64,000 nucleotides of DNA, from positions 1,000,534 to 1,064,533 of the forward strand of contig JALPQD010000412.1 in NCBI GenBank assembly GCA_023101885.1, written 5' to 3'. The notes under the pieces are model-generated. The model was given only the letters and a program-made list of their open reading frames with translations, had not been told where the DNA came from and did not search any database. This stretch comes from Typhlomys cinereus (Eukaryota; Chordata; Mammalia; Rodentia; Platacanthomyidae). Shown here piece after piece: positions 32,988 to 44,318 of the stretch (the stretch's first letter is position 1; the number at the start of each line of letters is the position of its first letter). The translations under genes were made by a program, and so were the position numbers.

Positions 32988-33972
32988 TGTATTATTATTA
33001 TTTCCACTCATACAAACTTAACAGGTACACCGGTCCCCTCCTTCCCTCCACCTCCCCCCCACACCCGTACTCTCCCCTCCCCTCTTTCCTCCCTTCCCCT
33101 CCCCCAGTGCCCCCCCCCCCAATCCCCAGAGCATCCTTTAATGTACTTGCCGAACTCTCCTCTGGGTCCTCCTCTCCCATGAGGTGCAAGGACCCAGCGG
33201 CATTTCCCAGAACCCTTTCCTGTGTTCCTCTTAAGCTTAGGAACACTACTGTGACTGTCAGTTCCTAGTTTCCAAGGATCCTAGTGCCTTTAGTCCATGC
33301 TAGACTTTGTGGGGTCAATAATGTGTTGAACATAGTGAAGGTCATGCAAAGTCCTATTATGATTGCTTTGGCCCTAACTTGTGTGGACTATCTTGCATAT
33401 CATTGCTCCTCCCATCCTTGTGCTCTTACAATCTTACCGCCCCCTCTTCCACAGATTTCCCTGAGCTTCAGGATGGGGCAGAGATTAGGCTGATCCAGTT
33501 CCAGGTGGTTGATATAGAGTCTTTGATGTTCTGAATTATGGTTTGTTGATTTTTCTTTTCAGTTTTGATGATCCTGCAATGCCCTTGGCTCCATCCTGAT
33601 GGGTATTGGATGTCACCCCCTGGCTAGAGATTAAAACCTGTTAAATTAGAGTCTTGTTATAAGAGTATATTCAAAGGTAGATGGAATAAAAGTAGGAGAC
33701 CGCGGTGAGAGAGGGGTCAATTGCCCATTTTCAAAATGGTTACTTTCTATCAGGCAGCCTATATGCCCTCCCCTTCTGGTGAGATCATACCCCATCAGTT
33801 GCAAATGATCAGGAAGGAAAGTCTGTGAATTTAACTGGATGTCTCATTACTTACTTGCAGTCCTTGGTTGGTGGCCTATTTTCTCTGCTGTAACTTGGTC
33901 CCCTCTCTCCTTGTTTCTGGTGTGGCCCTCCTTCCCCATCCCTCCTGTTTATAATCTTTACAATTACTGTAG
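32988..33972 (-). mobile_element. LINE-1 3'-UTR-only copy
   Basis: Complete type 2 3' UTR in antisense, from TATTATTATTATTTCCACTC to CAATTACTGT at about 33,970, next to where ORF2 would begin. It matches the extent of the 24.7-kb copy to within about 15 bases. No clear target duplication. Confidence 0.85.
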
Positions 33973-34734
33973 GTATTACAGAAATTTAGACAAATACGTT
34001 TTTTAAGGTCTCTGGTTCTCAGGGTCATCATTGGTGAATTTCAGATTGTCATTCCTGTCTTAGAGGGCAATGAGAGTTGCTGAAAATGTGCAAAATACAT
34101 CTTTGTGATAATATCTGGTAAATATTAATAGTTCTGCCTACTGTTGTATGACAAATCCTGCATTGTGATATGCTGTTATTAAAAATTGAGGAAATACAGT
34201 TTCTTACAATACTTTGAAATGAATGTGCTATTTTTTACATTATCGTATTTCGTTTTCAAGATTTACAATATTGAAAGTCCTGTTTATTTGTCATATTACT
34301 GTTGCTGATACCATCACTGCTCTTACTGGAATTTATTAGGTGAATGAATGGGCAGTATGGGGCTATGCAGGATCAATATCATTTCCTTATTTTACAAATA
34401 AAGTTAACTGCTGCTCCAAAGTTATATATCTGGAAATTGGGCCAGAACAAGCTCTTATTTTGTGCTGGAAGCAGTGAGTATAAATCCCTTTCTAGAAATG
34501 TCTCTAATAAATGAAAAATAGAAATGTTGACTTGGTTAAGGCAACATTTTTAAAGTATTCTTTTAAAATTTAGAAGTAAAAATTATGAATCTTATGGAAA
34601 AATTTAAGACAGAGAAAAGAGTAGCATTGGTATTTTTTTATTTTTGCAAATTGTATTCTAATTTGGCCATTATGAACATTTTGCTCAGGATAATTTTTTG
34701 AAATTCAATAATACATTTTTAAATTCTTTCATTC
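33973..34734. other. No recognised repeat, possible MIR remnant
   Basis: 34,360-34,500 has weak antisense MIR similarity (TTTCCTTATTTTACAAATAAAG). The rest is unassigned AT-rich DNA. Confidence 0.4.
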
Positions 34735-35459
34735 TTTTAACGTTTCATATAAGATTGCAGTAAATTTATGTTACTTTCATCCCACATCCCATACCTAGTT
34801 CCATCCCCATTTCTTTTCCCAGAAAAATACCTTCCCTTCCCTCTACCTCACTATTCTCCCTCCTACTTTCATGACTTTTTTGTTTGTGAGACCTACTAAG
34901 TTTTATCTGGGAGTCATTTAATCCCGTGTAACTAGGTACTTTCTGGAGCATGGATCATATATCAATAGGCATACCTTTGAAGAAAGCTCTTCTCCTTCCA
35001 CCATGCAGCTGGTATTAATCCTGAAAAGTCCCTCAAGGAAGTGTGTAAATTCCTGAAATCTTTCCCCTTCTGTGATAAAATGTTGATAGTCCAAATATTT
35101 TGGCAGGTTTCGTGGTAGTAGACATAACTGTAGTGAGTTCATGAATATAGCAGCATTGTTGTGTCTAGAAGATAATGTCTGGACACATCCCATTCTTCAG
35201 GCTGTGATATTATTATCATGCTCTCTTATATGATGTTCCCTTGAGTCTTGGGTTAGAGAGTGATTTAGTGTCCTGTTAGGATCAAGCAGTCCACAGTCAC
35301 ATATTCTCTGTACTTTGACCAATTGTGATTCTCTGTTTTAAACATGTTCCATTGACAAAAACAACTTCAAGGTCAAGTGCTGAATACTCCTCTAATCTAA
35401 GGGTATAATAATACATGTTTAGAAGGTAGTTTGATATCAAGTCCTTATACCTAAATCTT

Positions 35460-36460
35460 TTTTTATTCTTTTTTTTATTAAAAATTTAATTATACATTTT
35501 AAAATTTTTTACCAGTTCCCTCCCTCCCCCCTCCTCCCCCCGAGCCCCCTCCTCCCCCTCCCCTTCCCCCAGTGCTTCCCCCCCAATTCCCAGAGAGTCC
35601 TTTATTGTGTACGCCTAACTCTCCACTGGGTCCTCCTCTCCGATGACATATAAGGACCCACTGGCATTTCCATAAGCCCTTTCTCTTGTTCCCCTTAAGC
35701 ATAAGATCACTACTATGGCTATCAATCCCTCGCCTCCAGGGGTCTCGGTGCCCTTAACAGATGCTAGACTTTATGAGGGCAACAGTGCGCTGGACATTGC
35801 GCAGGGCATGCAAAGTCCCATTATGATTGCTTTGGCCCCAACTATTGTTGAGAATCTTGCAAATCGTTGCTCCTCCCATCCTTTTGCTTTTACAATCTTA
35901 CCGCCCCCTCTTCCGCAAATGTCCCTGAGCTCCAGGATGGGGAGAGATTAGGCTGGCCTAGTTCTATGTGATTGATATAGAGTCTCTGAAGTTCTGGATT
36001 GTGGTTTGTTGATTTTCTTTTGCAGTTTTGCTGCTGCTGCAATTGCCTCCACTCCATTCTGCTGGGCACTGTATGTCATCCCCTGGCCAGAGACAAAAAG
36101 CTGTTAAACTGGAGTCTTGTTGTAATAGCACATTCAAGGGTACATGTAATAAGAGTAGGAAACCTCACTGAGGGAGGGGTCCATCACCCATTTGCAAAAT
36201 GATTACTTTTTATCTGCTAGACTATATGCCCTCCCCTTCTGGTGAGATCAGGAAAGAACGTCTGTGAACTTAACCAGGTTTCTCATTACTTACTTGCAGA
36301 CCTTGATGGAGGCCTATTTTCTCTGCTGTAACATGGTCCCCTCTCTCCTTGTTTCTGGTGTGGCCCTCCTAACCCATCTCTCTTGTTCATTATCCTTGCA
36401 ATTACTGTGTTACATAGGTTTACTTTTGAGTGTCTCAATGTGGGCTGGGTGAGTTTGGTA
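35460..36460 (-). other. L1-A 3' UTR
   Basis: Antisense on the plus strand. The polypyrimidine block 35,518-35,586 is a G-rich polypurine tract in the L1 RNA sense. Such tracts are a conserved feature of mammalian L1 3' ends and can form G-quadruplexes. The nested copy at 39,200 has the same terminus but a shorter tract. Confidence 0.9.
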
Positions 36461-39400
36461 CTAGGAGCCACCTATTAGGGAGTACATACGGTGCTTAATT
36501 TTCTGGGTTTGGGATACTTTACTTAATATAATTCTTTCTAATGACATCCATTTCCCAGCAAATTCCAGTAATTCATCATTTTTGATGGCTGAGTAGTACT
36601 CCATTGTATAGATGTACCACAGTTTCCTTATCCACTCGTCAACTGTTGGACATTTGGGTTGATTCCATGACTTTGCTATTGTAAACAGTGCTGCTATGAA
36701 CATGGTCGTGCTTGTGCTATCGAGGCGAACCTCTGATGTATGGGGGGTTATTCCCAAAAGTGGAATAGCAGGGTCATATGGCATTTCAACCTTTAATTTC
36801 TTTAAGAATCTCCAGACGGCTCGCCAGAGTGGCTATATGAGCCTGCATTCCCACCAACAATGTAGGAGAGTTCCCCTCTCTCCACATCCTCTCCAGCATT
36901 TGTCGTTGTTTGTATTGTGGATTTTTGCCATCCTGACCGGGGTGAGATGATATCTCAGGGAAGTTTTGATTTGCATTTCCCTGATGGCGAAGGAAGTGGA
37001 GCATTTTTTAAGATAATTGTTAGACATTTTAATTTCATCCCTGGTAAAGTTTCTTTGAAGTTCCAGGGCCCATTTTTTAATTGGGCCAGTGTTTTCCTTG
37101 GAGTTTAGTTTTCTAAGTTCTTTGTGCACTCTGGACAGTAGAGCTCTGTCAGATATGTGGTTAGTGAAGATTTTCTCCCATTCTGTGGGTTGCCTTTGAG
37201 CTCGTGTGACAATCTCTTTATCTGAACAGAAGCTCTTTAATTTCACAAGATCCCAACTGTTGAGAGTTGGTAGCAGTGACTGTGCCATTGGATGTCTGTT
37301 TAGGAAGTGTTGGCCTAGCCCAATCGGCTCGAGGGAGTTCCCTATCCTTTCAACTATGGTTTTTAAAGTCTCTGGCCTGATATCAAGGTCCTTGATCCAT
37401 TTGGAATTAAGTCTTGTACATGGTGACAAGTACGGGACCAGCTTTAATCTTCTGCATGTGGAGATCCAGTTTTGCCAGCACCATTTGTTGAAGATGCTGT
37501 TCTTTTTCCATTGGATTCTTTGGGCCCCTTTGTCAAACACCAAATGGCTGTAACTTTGTGGGCTTATATCTGGGTCTTCAATCCTTAACCATTGATCTGT
37601 GTGTCTATTTTGGAGCCAGTACCAGGCTGTTTTTATAACTATGGATTTGTAGTATAGACTTAGGTTTGGTAATGTAATACCTCCAGCTGTGTTTTTGTTA
37701 CTCAGGATTGTTTTTGCTATCCTGGGTCTTTTGTGCCTCCATATGAACTTTGAGATTGTTTGGTAAACTTCTTTGAAGAATTGCTTTGGGATTTTGATTG
37801 GTATAGCATTGAATCTGTATATTGCCTTTGGTAGGATGGTCATTTTTACAATGTTGATTCTGCCAATCCAGGAACAAGGGAGGTCTTTCCACCTTCTGGT
37901 GTCTTCTCCAATTTCTTTCTTTAGGGTTTTAAAGTTTTCATTGTAAAGGTCTTTTACCTCCTTAGTTAGGTTTCTACCAAGGTATTTCATTTTTTTAGGG
38001 GTTATAGTAAATGGTATGGTTTCTCTCAAGGCTTTTTCACTTCTTTCATTCTGGGCATATAGGAAGGCCTCTGATTTTTGCACATTTATTTTGTATCCTG
38101 CCACCCTGCTGAACTTCTCAATTAGTTCCAGGAGCTTCCTGGTGGAGTTTTTGGGATCACTCAGGTATAAGATCATGTCATCTGCAAATAGGGATAGCTT
38201 GACTTCTTCCTTGCCGATTTGAATCCCTCTTATGTCCCTTTCTTGTCTTATGGCTTCAGGTAAGACTTCAAGTACAATATTGAATAGAAGTGGTGAGAGT
38301 GGACAGCCTTGTCTAGTTCCTGATCGAAGTGGGAATGATTCCAATTGTTCCCCATTGAGCATAATCCTTGCTGTGGGCTTCTTGTATATAGCTTTTATTA
38401 TATTGATTAAGGTTCCTTCCATTCCCACTGTCTCTAGCGTTTTGATCATAAAAGGCTGTTGGATCTTGTCAAAAGCTTTTTCTGCATCTATCGAGAGTAT
38501 CATATGGTCTTGGACTTTGGACTGGTTTACATGATGAATTACATTTATTGATTTGCGTATGTTGAACCAACCTTGTGTGCCGGGGATGAAGCCTACTTGG
38601 TCCCCATAAATGATCTTCTTAATATGTTTTTGAATCCGATTTGCTAAGACTTTGTTGAGAATCTTTGCGTCTGTGTTCATCAGGGAGATCGGCCTATAGT
38701 TTTCTTTTTTAAGTGAATCTTTATTAGGTTTTGGGATTAAAACGATATTAGCTTCATAGAAGGAATTTGGTAGTGTTCCTTCCTTTGCTATTTGATGGAA
38801 CAGTTTAAGGAGTATTGGTGTTATTAACTCCTTAAATGTCTGGTAGAACTCTGTGCTGAATCCATCTGGTCCAGGACATTTTTTGGTGGGAAGATTCGGG
38901 ATTACTTCCTCAATTTCCTTATATGTTATAGGACTGCTTAAATAATTCACAACTTCCTGATTCAATTTAGGTAAGTTGTGTTTACTTCGAAATTCATCCA
39001 TCTCTTTTGTGTTGTCAAACTTCACAGAGTATAAGTTTTTGAAATATGATGTTATAATTCTCTGGATTTCTTGGGTATCAGTAGTGATAACTCCATGTTC
39101 ATTTCTAATTTTGTTAATTTGGGTTTTCTCTCTCTTGCTTTTGGTTAGTTTAGCTAGGGGTTTATCAATCTTGTTGATTTTTTCAAAGAACCAGCTTTTT
39201 TTTTTTTTTTTTTTTGAATTTTTTTTTTATTAAAAATTTAATTATACATTTTAAAATTTTTTACCAGTTCCCTCCCTCCCCCCTCCCCTTCCCCCAGTGT
39301 CTCCCCCCCAATTCCCAGAGAGTCCTTTATTGTGTGAACCTAACTCTCCACTGGGTCCTCCTCTCCGATGACATATAAGGACCCAGTGGCATTTCCATAA

Positions 39401-40772
39401 GCCCTTTCTCTTGTTCCCCTTAAGCATAAGATCACTACTATGGCTGTCAATCCCTTGCCTCCAGGGGTCTCGGTGCCCTTAACAGATGCTAGACTTTATG
39501 AGGGCAACAGTGCGCTGGACATTGCGCAGGGCATGCAAAGTTCCATTATGATTGCTTTGGCCCCAACTATTGTTGAGAATCTTGCAAATCGTTGCTCCTC
39601 CCATCCTTTTGCTCTTACAATCTTACCGCCCCCTCTTCCGCAAATGTCCCTGAGCTCCAGGATGGGGAGAGAAAGAACCAGCTTTTTGATTGGTTGATTT
39701 TTTCTATCGTTTTCTTAGTCTCGATTTCAGATATTTCTCCCCTTATTTTGCTAATCTCTTCTCTTCTACTGCTTTTGGGATCAGATTGCTCTAGTTTCTC
39801 TAAAGCTTTAAGCTGCATTGTTAAGTTGTTTATTTCTGATGTTTCCATTTTTTTGACGTGGGCATTAAGAGCTATGAACTTACCTCTTAGAACAGCTTTC
39901 ATTGTGTCCCAGAGATTTTGGTAAGTTGTATTTTCGTTATCATTCACTTTCAGGAAATCTTGAATTTCCTTTTTAATTTCTTCCTGAATCCAGTTCTCAT
40001 TCAGCATCATATTGTTAAGTTTCCAGGAGTTAGTGTATTTTCTCTTGTTTGATGCGTTGTGGATGTCCAGCTTTAGGCCGTGGTGGTCTGATAGGGCACA
40101 GGTTAGAATTTCAACTTTCTTGTATATGTGTAGATTCATTTTGTGGCCCAATATGTGATCTATTTTGGAGAAAGTTCCGTGTGCTGCTGAGAAAAATGTG
40201 TATTCTTTGGTGCGTGGGTGAAAAGTTCGATAGAGATCTGTAAGGCCCATTTCTTTCAGGGTTTGATTAAGTTCCAAAGTGTCTCTGTTAAGCTTTTGAC
40301 CTGTTGATCTATCCCATGTAGAAAGGGCGGTGTTGAAGTCCCCAAGAATTATCGTTTGGGGGTTGATTTCTTGCTTTAGACCCTGTAGGGTTTTCTTAAT
40401 GAATGTGGAGGGGCCCGTATTGGGTGCATATATGTTCAGTATTGTGAAATCTTCCTGGTGAATTGTACCTGTGACTAAAATGTAGTATCCATCCGTGTCT
40501 CTTATAAGTTTCTTTGGTTTGAAATCCACTTTGTCTGATAGCATAATGGCTACCCCTGCCTGTTTTCTGCTTCCATTTGCTTGTAGAATTGTTGACCAGC
40601 CTTTTATTTTTAGAGCGTGCCTATCTTTTGTGGTGAGATGGGTTTCCTGCAGGCAACAGATTGATGGATTGTGATTTTTAATCCAAGTTTGTAATCTGTG
40701 TCTCTTGATCGGTGATTTAAGTCCATTAACATTTAGTGTTATAATGGAGAAACTATTGTTAATTCCAGACAT
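36461..40772 (-). pseudogene. ORF2: L1-A ORF2 (endonuclease/reverse transcriptase), interrupted
   Basis: Encodes the L1 protein that nicks target DNA and reverse-transcribes L1 RNA at the nick. Part 1 (40,772 down to the insertion) is an APE-type endonuclease. Counting from the Met, N14, E43, D145, N147, D205, D229 and H230 are all present. Part 2 (in frame from the insertion to 36,461) holds the [11 protein letters not shown] (motif A), [13 protein letters not shown] and FADDMILYL, then the C-terminal [18 protein letters not shown] cysteine motif. Two lesions: the 472-bp nested L1 plus its 15-bp duplication, and a CAG-to-TAG stop at 36,833-36,835. The frame resumes at once after that stop and ends naturally at 36,461. 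Subtracting 487 bp from the span leaves exactly 1,275 codons, the usual L1 length. The inactive state is inferred. Confidence 0.93.
39185..39686 (-). mobile_element. 3'-UTR-only LINE-1 nested in L1-A ORF2
   Basis: Insert 39,200-39,671 (472 bp) flanked by the 15-bp duplication AAAGAACCAGCTTTT (39,185-39,199; 39,672-39,686). Starts with a 17-T run (antisense poly(A)), then the type 1 3' terminus, a shortened polypyrimidine tract, and ends GATGGGGAGAG. It is nearly identical to the L1-A 3' UTR, so both come from the same L1 subfamily. The host frame reads into it for a few codons and stops. Confidence 0.95.
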
Positions 40773-40822
40773 TTATTATGTTTAGTAGCTTTTATAAGTA
40801 TATTGCTTCGCTTTTAATGGTG

Positions 40823-41859
40823 TTATATTTGCCTTCTGTTCTCCTGGATATGCCTGTTTTTTTCTTCACGCTTGAGTATCATTTCTAGCAGTTTTTGAAG
40901 GCCTGGTTTGGTGGCCATGTATCCCTTAAAGTTGTCTTTGTGCTGGAAAATTTTTCTTTCTCCCTCGATCATGACTGATAGTTTTGCAGAGTAAATCAGC
41001 CTGGGTTGACATTTTTGCTCATTCAATACTTGAAGTATGTCTCTCCAAGCTCTTCTTGCTTTTACTGTTTCGACTGAGAAGTCATTTGTTATTTTAATAG
41101 GTTTACCTTTAAAAGTGACTTGTTTTTTCTCCCTTGAAGCTCTCAGCACCAGTTCTTTATCTTGAATGTGGAGTGTTTTAACTATTATTTGCCGCGGTGT
41201 GCTTCTATTTTGGTCGTATCTGTTTGGGGTGCGGAATGCCTCTTGTATATGAATGGGCCGATCGTTTGAAAAATTTCCTCAGGGGTGGTATTTTGAGATT
41301 CTTGCTCTGGTATTCCATGAATACGCATGTTAAGCTTATTCAGGGTGTCCCATATTTCTTGGATATTTCTCTCAAGTATCTTTTTGGCTTTAACAACCTC
41401 TTCCATTGAGCTGGTTAGTACTCCCACTTTATCTTCAAGGTCTGGAATTCTGTTTTCTGCTTCATTAGTTCTGTTGATAAGACTCTCTGTGGCATTCTGG
41501 GTTGAAGATAACTTGTCTTTTAGCTCAGTTTTAAACTCTGCTTGAGTTTGTTTTAACTGCTCTATGCCACTTTTTGTTTCTTGCACTGTTTTTCTCAACT
41601 CCTCCAGATGTCTGTTGTGTGCCTCTTCAAAGCGATTGATTCGATTATGTAATTCCTCCCGTATTTCCTCTTTCATAGTATTGAACATGGTAATGATCAT
41701 ATTTTGAAAGACCTTATCCTGGGTAAGGCTTTCTTGGCCTTTTTCCGCGGGTTTGTTCTTGTTGGAGTCTAACATTATGGGATTAATTTCTTCAGTGGGA
41801 AATTTGTTTACTTGAATGTTGCTTCTCATGGATTTGCACTTTGACTTTGGCATTGTCAT
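40823..41859 (-). pseudogene. ORF1: L1-A ORF1 (RNA-binding protein), frameshifted
   Basis: L1 ORF1p coats L1 RNA as a trimer and acts as a nucleic-acid chaperone. The first part (41,859-41,185) encodes a basic N-terminus and a heptad-rich coiled coil (about residues 50-150, with runs such as EELRKTVQETKSGIEQLK). After SSMEEVVKAKKILERNIQEIWDTL the frame enters the RRM-like region and is lost at about 41,262, where a block of about 34 bp present in L1-B is deleted. The C-terminal domain continues in the original frame at 41,149-40,823 (EKKQVTFKGKPIKI, LIYSAKLSVMIEGERKIF). 1,037 bp plus 34 equals 357 codons, so this deletion alone accounts for the break. ORF2 begins 50 bp further on. Confidence 0.9.
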
Positions 41860-42185
41860 TTTAACTCTTAAGATCTCTCAATTTCACTAAACTGAATTAT
41901 TTGGCCTGGGGTACTGGTGGGCGGGGCCCGAACGGGGACTTACCTAGGGCGCGGGGTGAGGCCCGGCTGGACCGTGGGCGTGTCCCGACCGGTGGAGCGG
42001 GGTGGGGTGAAAAGGGAGGATTGGCGCGTAGGCGTGGAGCTATTTAACCGGAGGGCAGCTGGGGCGGGGCCCGGGTGCAGGGGGAGGTCCTCCTGGTCCC
42101 TCGGCCCCCGCGCGGCTCCGGCTGGTTGGTGGGAGTCGGAGCCAGGTCCCTGTGGGCTGACCTGGGGTCCTAGGGCGCGGGGTGA
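41860..42185 (-). promoter_or_regulatory. L1-A 5' UTR with promoter monomer
   Basis: CpG-rich, in contrast to the AT-rich rest of the window. Contains one full unit, 41,905-42,160 (256 bp), and the first 25 bp of a second (42,161-42,185). Both start CCTGGGGT. A TTAAATA-type element (complement of TATTTAA at 42,041-42,047) lies in the unit. By analogy with rodent L1 promoters this should drive minus-strand transcription. Activity was not tested. Confidence 0.75.
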
Positions 42186-42760
42186 TTATACCTAAATCTT
42201 AATACTTTGCACCTGCACACCAGGGCCTATTCCTTCCCTTATATAAATTCTTGACCTGGTTTATACTACAAGAAATATGTTTTCTGCTAAAAAGCAAGCC
42301 TTAAATCCAATTAGAAAACAGTAGGTTGCCCCCTTAACATTCATACTGCTATTGCCCTGATGGTCTTCACTTTTTGCCAGGGTAGCTGTTATTGTAGCTT
42401 GCAGCTTTCACAGATGGATGAGACGGTTGATTACTTTCTTCCCACAGCAACTTACATCATATTTGCTGGTACTTTAAAAGCTGGCCCATAATGAGGAAGC
42501 TTCGAGACCAGTTCCAGCTTTTCTCTAGGTCCTGTGATCAATGTGTAAAGTGTCTTCAGCAGTAGGATCTTACAGTCAGTTTCTGGACAGTAACCAAGAG
42601 CAATGGCAAAAAAACCCATACTGTTTTAGGGGCCTTTGAGATCTCTCTAAGCTTATTATGAGGCATCATATACATGATAGTGGGAATTTTGTTTAATTGC
42701 TGATGACTTCTGATAGGAGCATCACAGTACATATTTCATTATATCTTCTGTTCTTCTCTC

Positions 42761-43945
42761 TGTTCTCTTGTGTAGGATATTTCTAACCTGATTTTACTTT
42801 TTAAATCAGCATACAAGGTATAAGGTTTAATTATCCCATTTTCATACATATTTTGTTTGTGTTGATGTTCCTACCTGAGTCTCCTCTTCTGTCCCCTGAA
42901 TCTTCTTGTAACCTTCCTTATCAAATAGTCCCCTTTCCATTTTCATATTATATGTTTGCTGTTCCTCGACATACACATATTACTAAAGACTCTTATGGTC
43001 TCCTTTCTAGCTTCAATACCTATAACTACATGTATGACTTACCTAAGGTAGTCTTCAGTGATGTTACATAGCATCATCCCAAAAGTTAATGCAATTTGTT
43101 TTGTTACTCCATTCTCATTGCCACTCATTGTCTTTAGACACCTACCTTTTTGTACCACTGTGAGAGCTTGCAAACTCTTTCAAGTATGGTTTTCACTTTT
43201 CTATTCATTTTCTACACTGTAATAGGTGCCTCATAGATCTTCTAGCCTGATTTTAGCACTTTTCTAAATATTTCCCAAAGTTTTCTATTTCCTTCAATAA
43301 TAGCAAATTTATTCTAAAGTAGCAATTGAGTACAAAATGCAAGATAAATGATAATTTCGCTTCATTTATCTAAACTTTAAAATAATGGGTTATTTCCTTA
43401 GTATTTTCATAGAAGCTCAGTCATAAATTTTCATATCATTATGAACTGACACACTTAAACACACTTAATTTGTTTTAATCCATTGTAATTGTTGTTATTA
43501 TTGGTTCCCAAATTACCATTTATTTGCCAAAATATGCTTATGTAAGTTAGCTCTAGTGTTACATTTCCCTGGTTGTCTTTGTTGTCACATACTTTCTGGT
43601 ACAAAATGATATTCCAGGTTCATCTTGACATTTTCTGCTCTATACCCCATCATAAGCCATTTTAAAAAGTCCTTGTACCTTTTTTATTGTTGATGTGGGC
43701 AATATTTAGACATCATAAAAGAGGTACAAAGGGTATTATTGCTACTAAACGCCATTGTTTTATAGCTTTTATAGATCTACCATTATCTTTTAAAAATTTA
43801 GTTTTTATTAATAATTATATTTTAGATTTGAGGCTATAGATTTTGTGAATAACCCATTTATATTATATCTTTATATCCTTTGACTATAAAATGATTTATA
43901 TCTATGATGTTGTTTTCCTCACTACACATATAAAACAATATCTGA
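42761..43945. other. No recognised feature
   Basis: AT-rich. A 72-codon plus frame at 42,853 has no family resemblance. Confidence 0.45.
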
Positions 43946-43946
43946 T

Positions 43947-44220
43947 GGGCTTGGAGAGATGGCTCAGGGGTTAAGCCTCACAAGCACAAAGTCCTGAGTT
44001 CAGATTCCAGGTACCATATAAAAACTCCAGGTGAAAAAACTCCAGGCAGCCTGCAGTTCTGGCCCTAGTGAGCAGAGCCTGGGAAATCCCAGAGGGACGC
44101 AAGAAGGAGGTAGAAGCAATCCAAGATGATTCCCAAAGTCACCCTTGGCTCTCCATAGGGACACACAGTGCCCCCCCCCACAAAACAAACAAACAAACAC
44201 ACAAACAAACAAACAAATAT
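43947..44220 (+). mobile_element. tRNA-derived lineage SINE
   Basis: GGGCTTGGAGAGATGGCTCAGGGG head, GAGTTCAGATTCCAGG as B box, TGGCCCTAGTGAGCAGAGCC and GGGAAATCCCAGAGGG in the body, CACAGTGCCCCC, then an (AAAC)n tail (44,181-44,217) instead of (CA)n. Slightly shortened between the A and B boxes. Confidence 0.85.
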
Positions 44221-44318
44221 TTTAAAGAGTCTGACAAATAATACTAATAATAGCATGATTATTAAAAGCAAGTTAAATGTCGGAAATGCAGTTTGTGTTT
44301 TGAAATAAAATCCTTTTA

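Larger units (their letters stand above)
35460..42185 (-). mobile_element. Full-length LINE-1 (L1-A), minus strand, with nested insertion
   Basis: Bounded by an exact 15-bp target duplication TTATACCTAAATCTT (35,445-35,459 and 42,186-42,200). Reading on the minus strand: CpG-rich 5' UTR (42,185-41,860), ORF1 (41,859-40,823), a 50-bp spacer, ORF2 (40,772-36,461) and 3' UTR (to 35,460) with a polypurine tract and A-rich tail. Without the 487 bp added by the nested copy the element is about 6.24 kb, normal for a mammalian L1. It is not autonomous now because both ORFs are broken, although few lesions are present. The 3' terminus is type 1 (antisense AAATTTAATTATACATTTT). Confidence 0.95.
34735..42760 (-). 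mobile_element. Old LINE-1 3' UTR split by L1-A
   Basis: Left part 34,735-35,459 and right part 42,186-about 42,760 are continuous antisense 3' UTR of an older rodent L1. Left: ATGTTCCCTTGAGTCTTGGG, AGAAGGTAGTTTGATATCAAG. Right: CAGTAGGTTGCCCCC, GAGACCAGTTCCAGCTTTTC, GTAAAGTGTCTTCAGCAGTAGG. They meet when L1-A and one copy of TTATACCTAAATCTT are ignored. The right edge is approximate. Confidence 0.7.

Noticed and set aside
37206..38534. Several plus-strand frames opposite L1-A ORF2
   Set aside because: Antisense shadows of ORF2. The minus-strand protein has the conserved domains.
41917..42195. CpG-rich block as a host CpG island promoter
   Set aside because: It lies exactly between L1-A ORF1 and the target duplication and is homologous to the L1-B 5' UTR, so it belongs to the L1.
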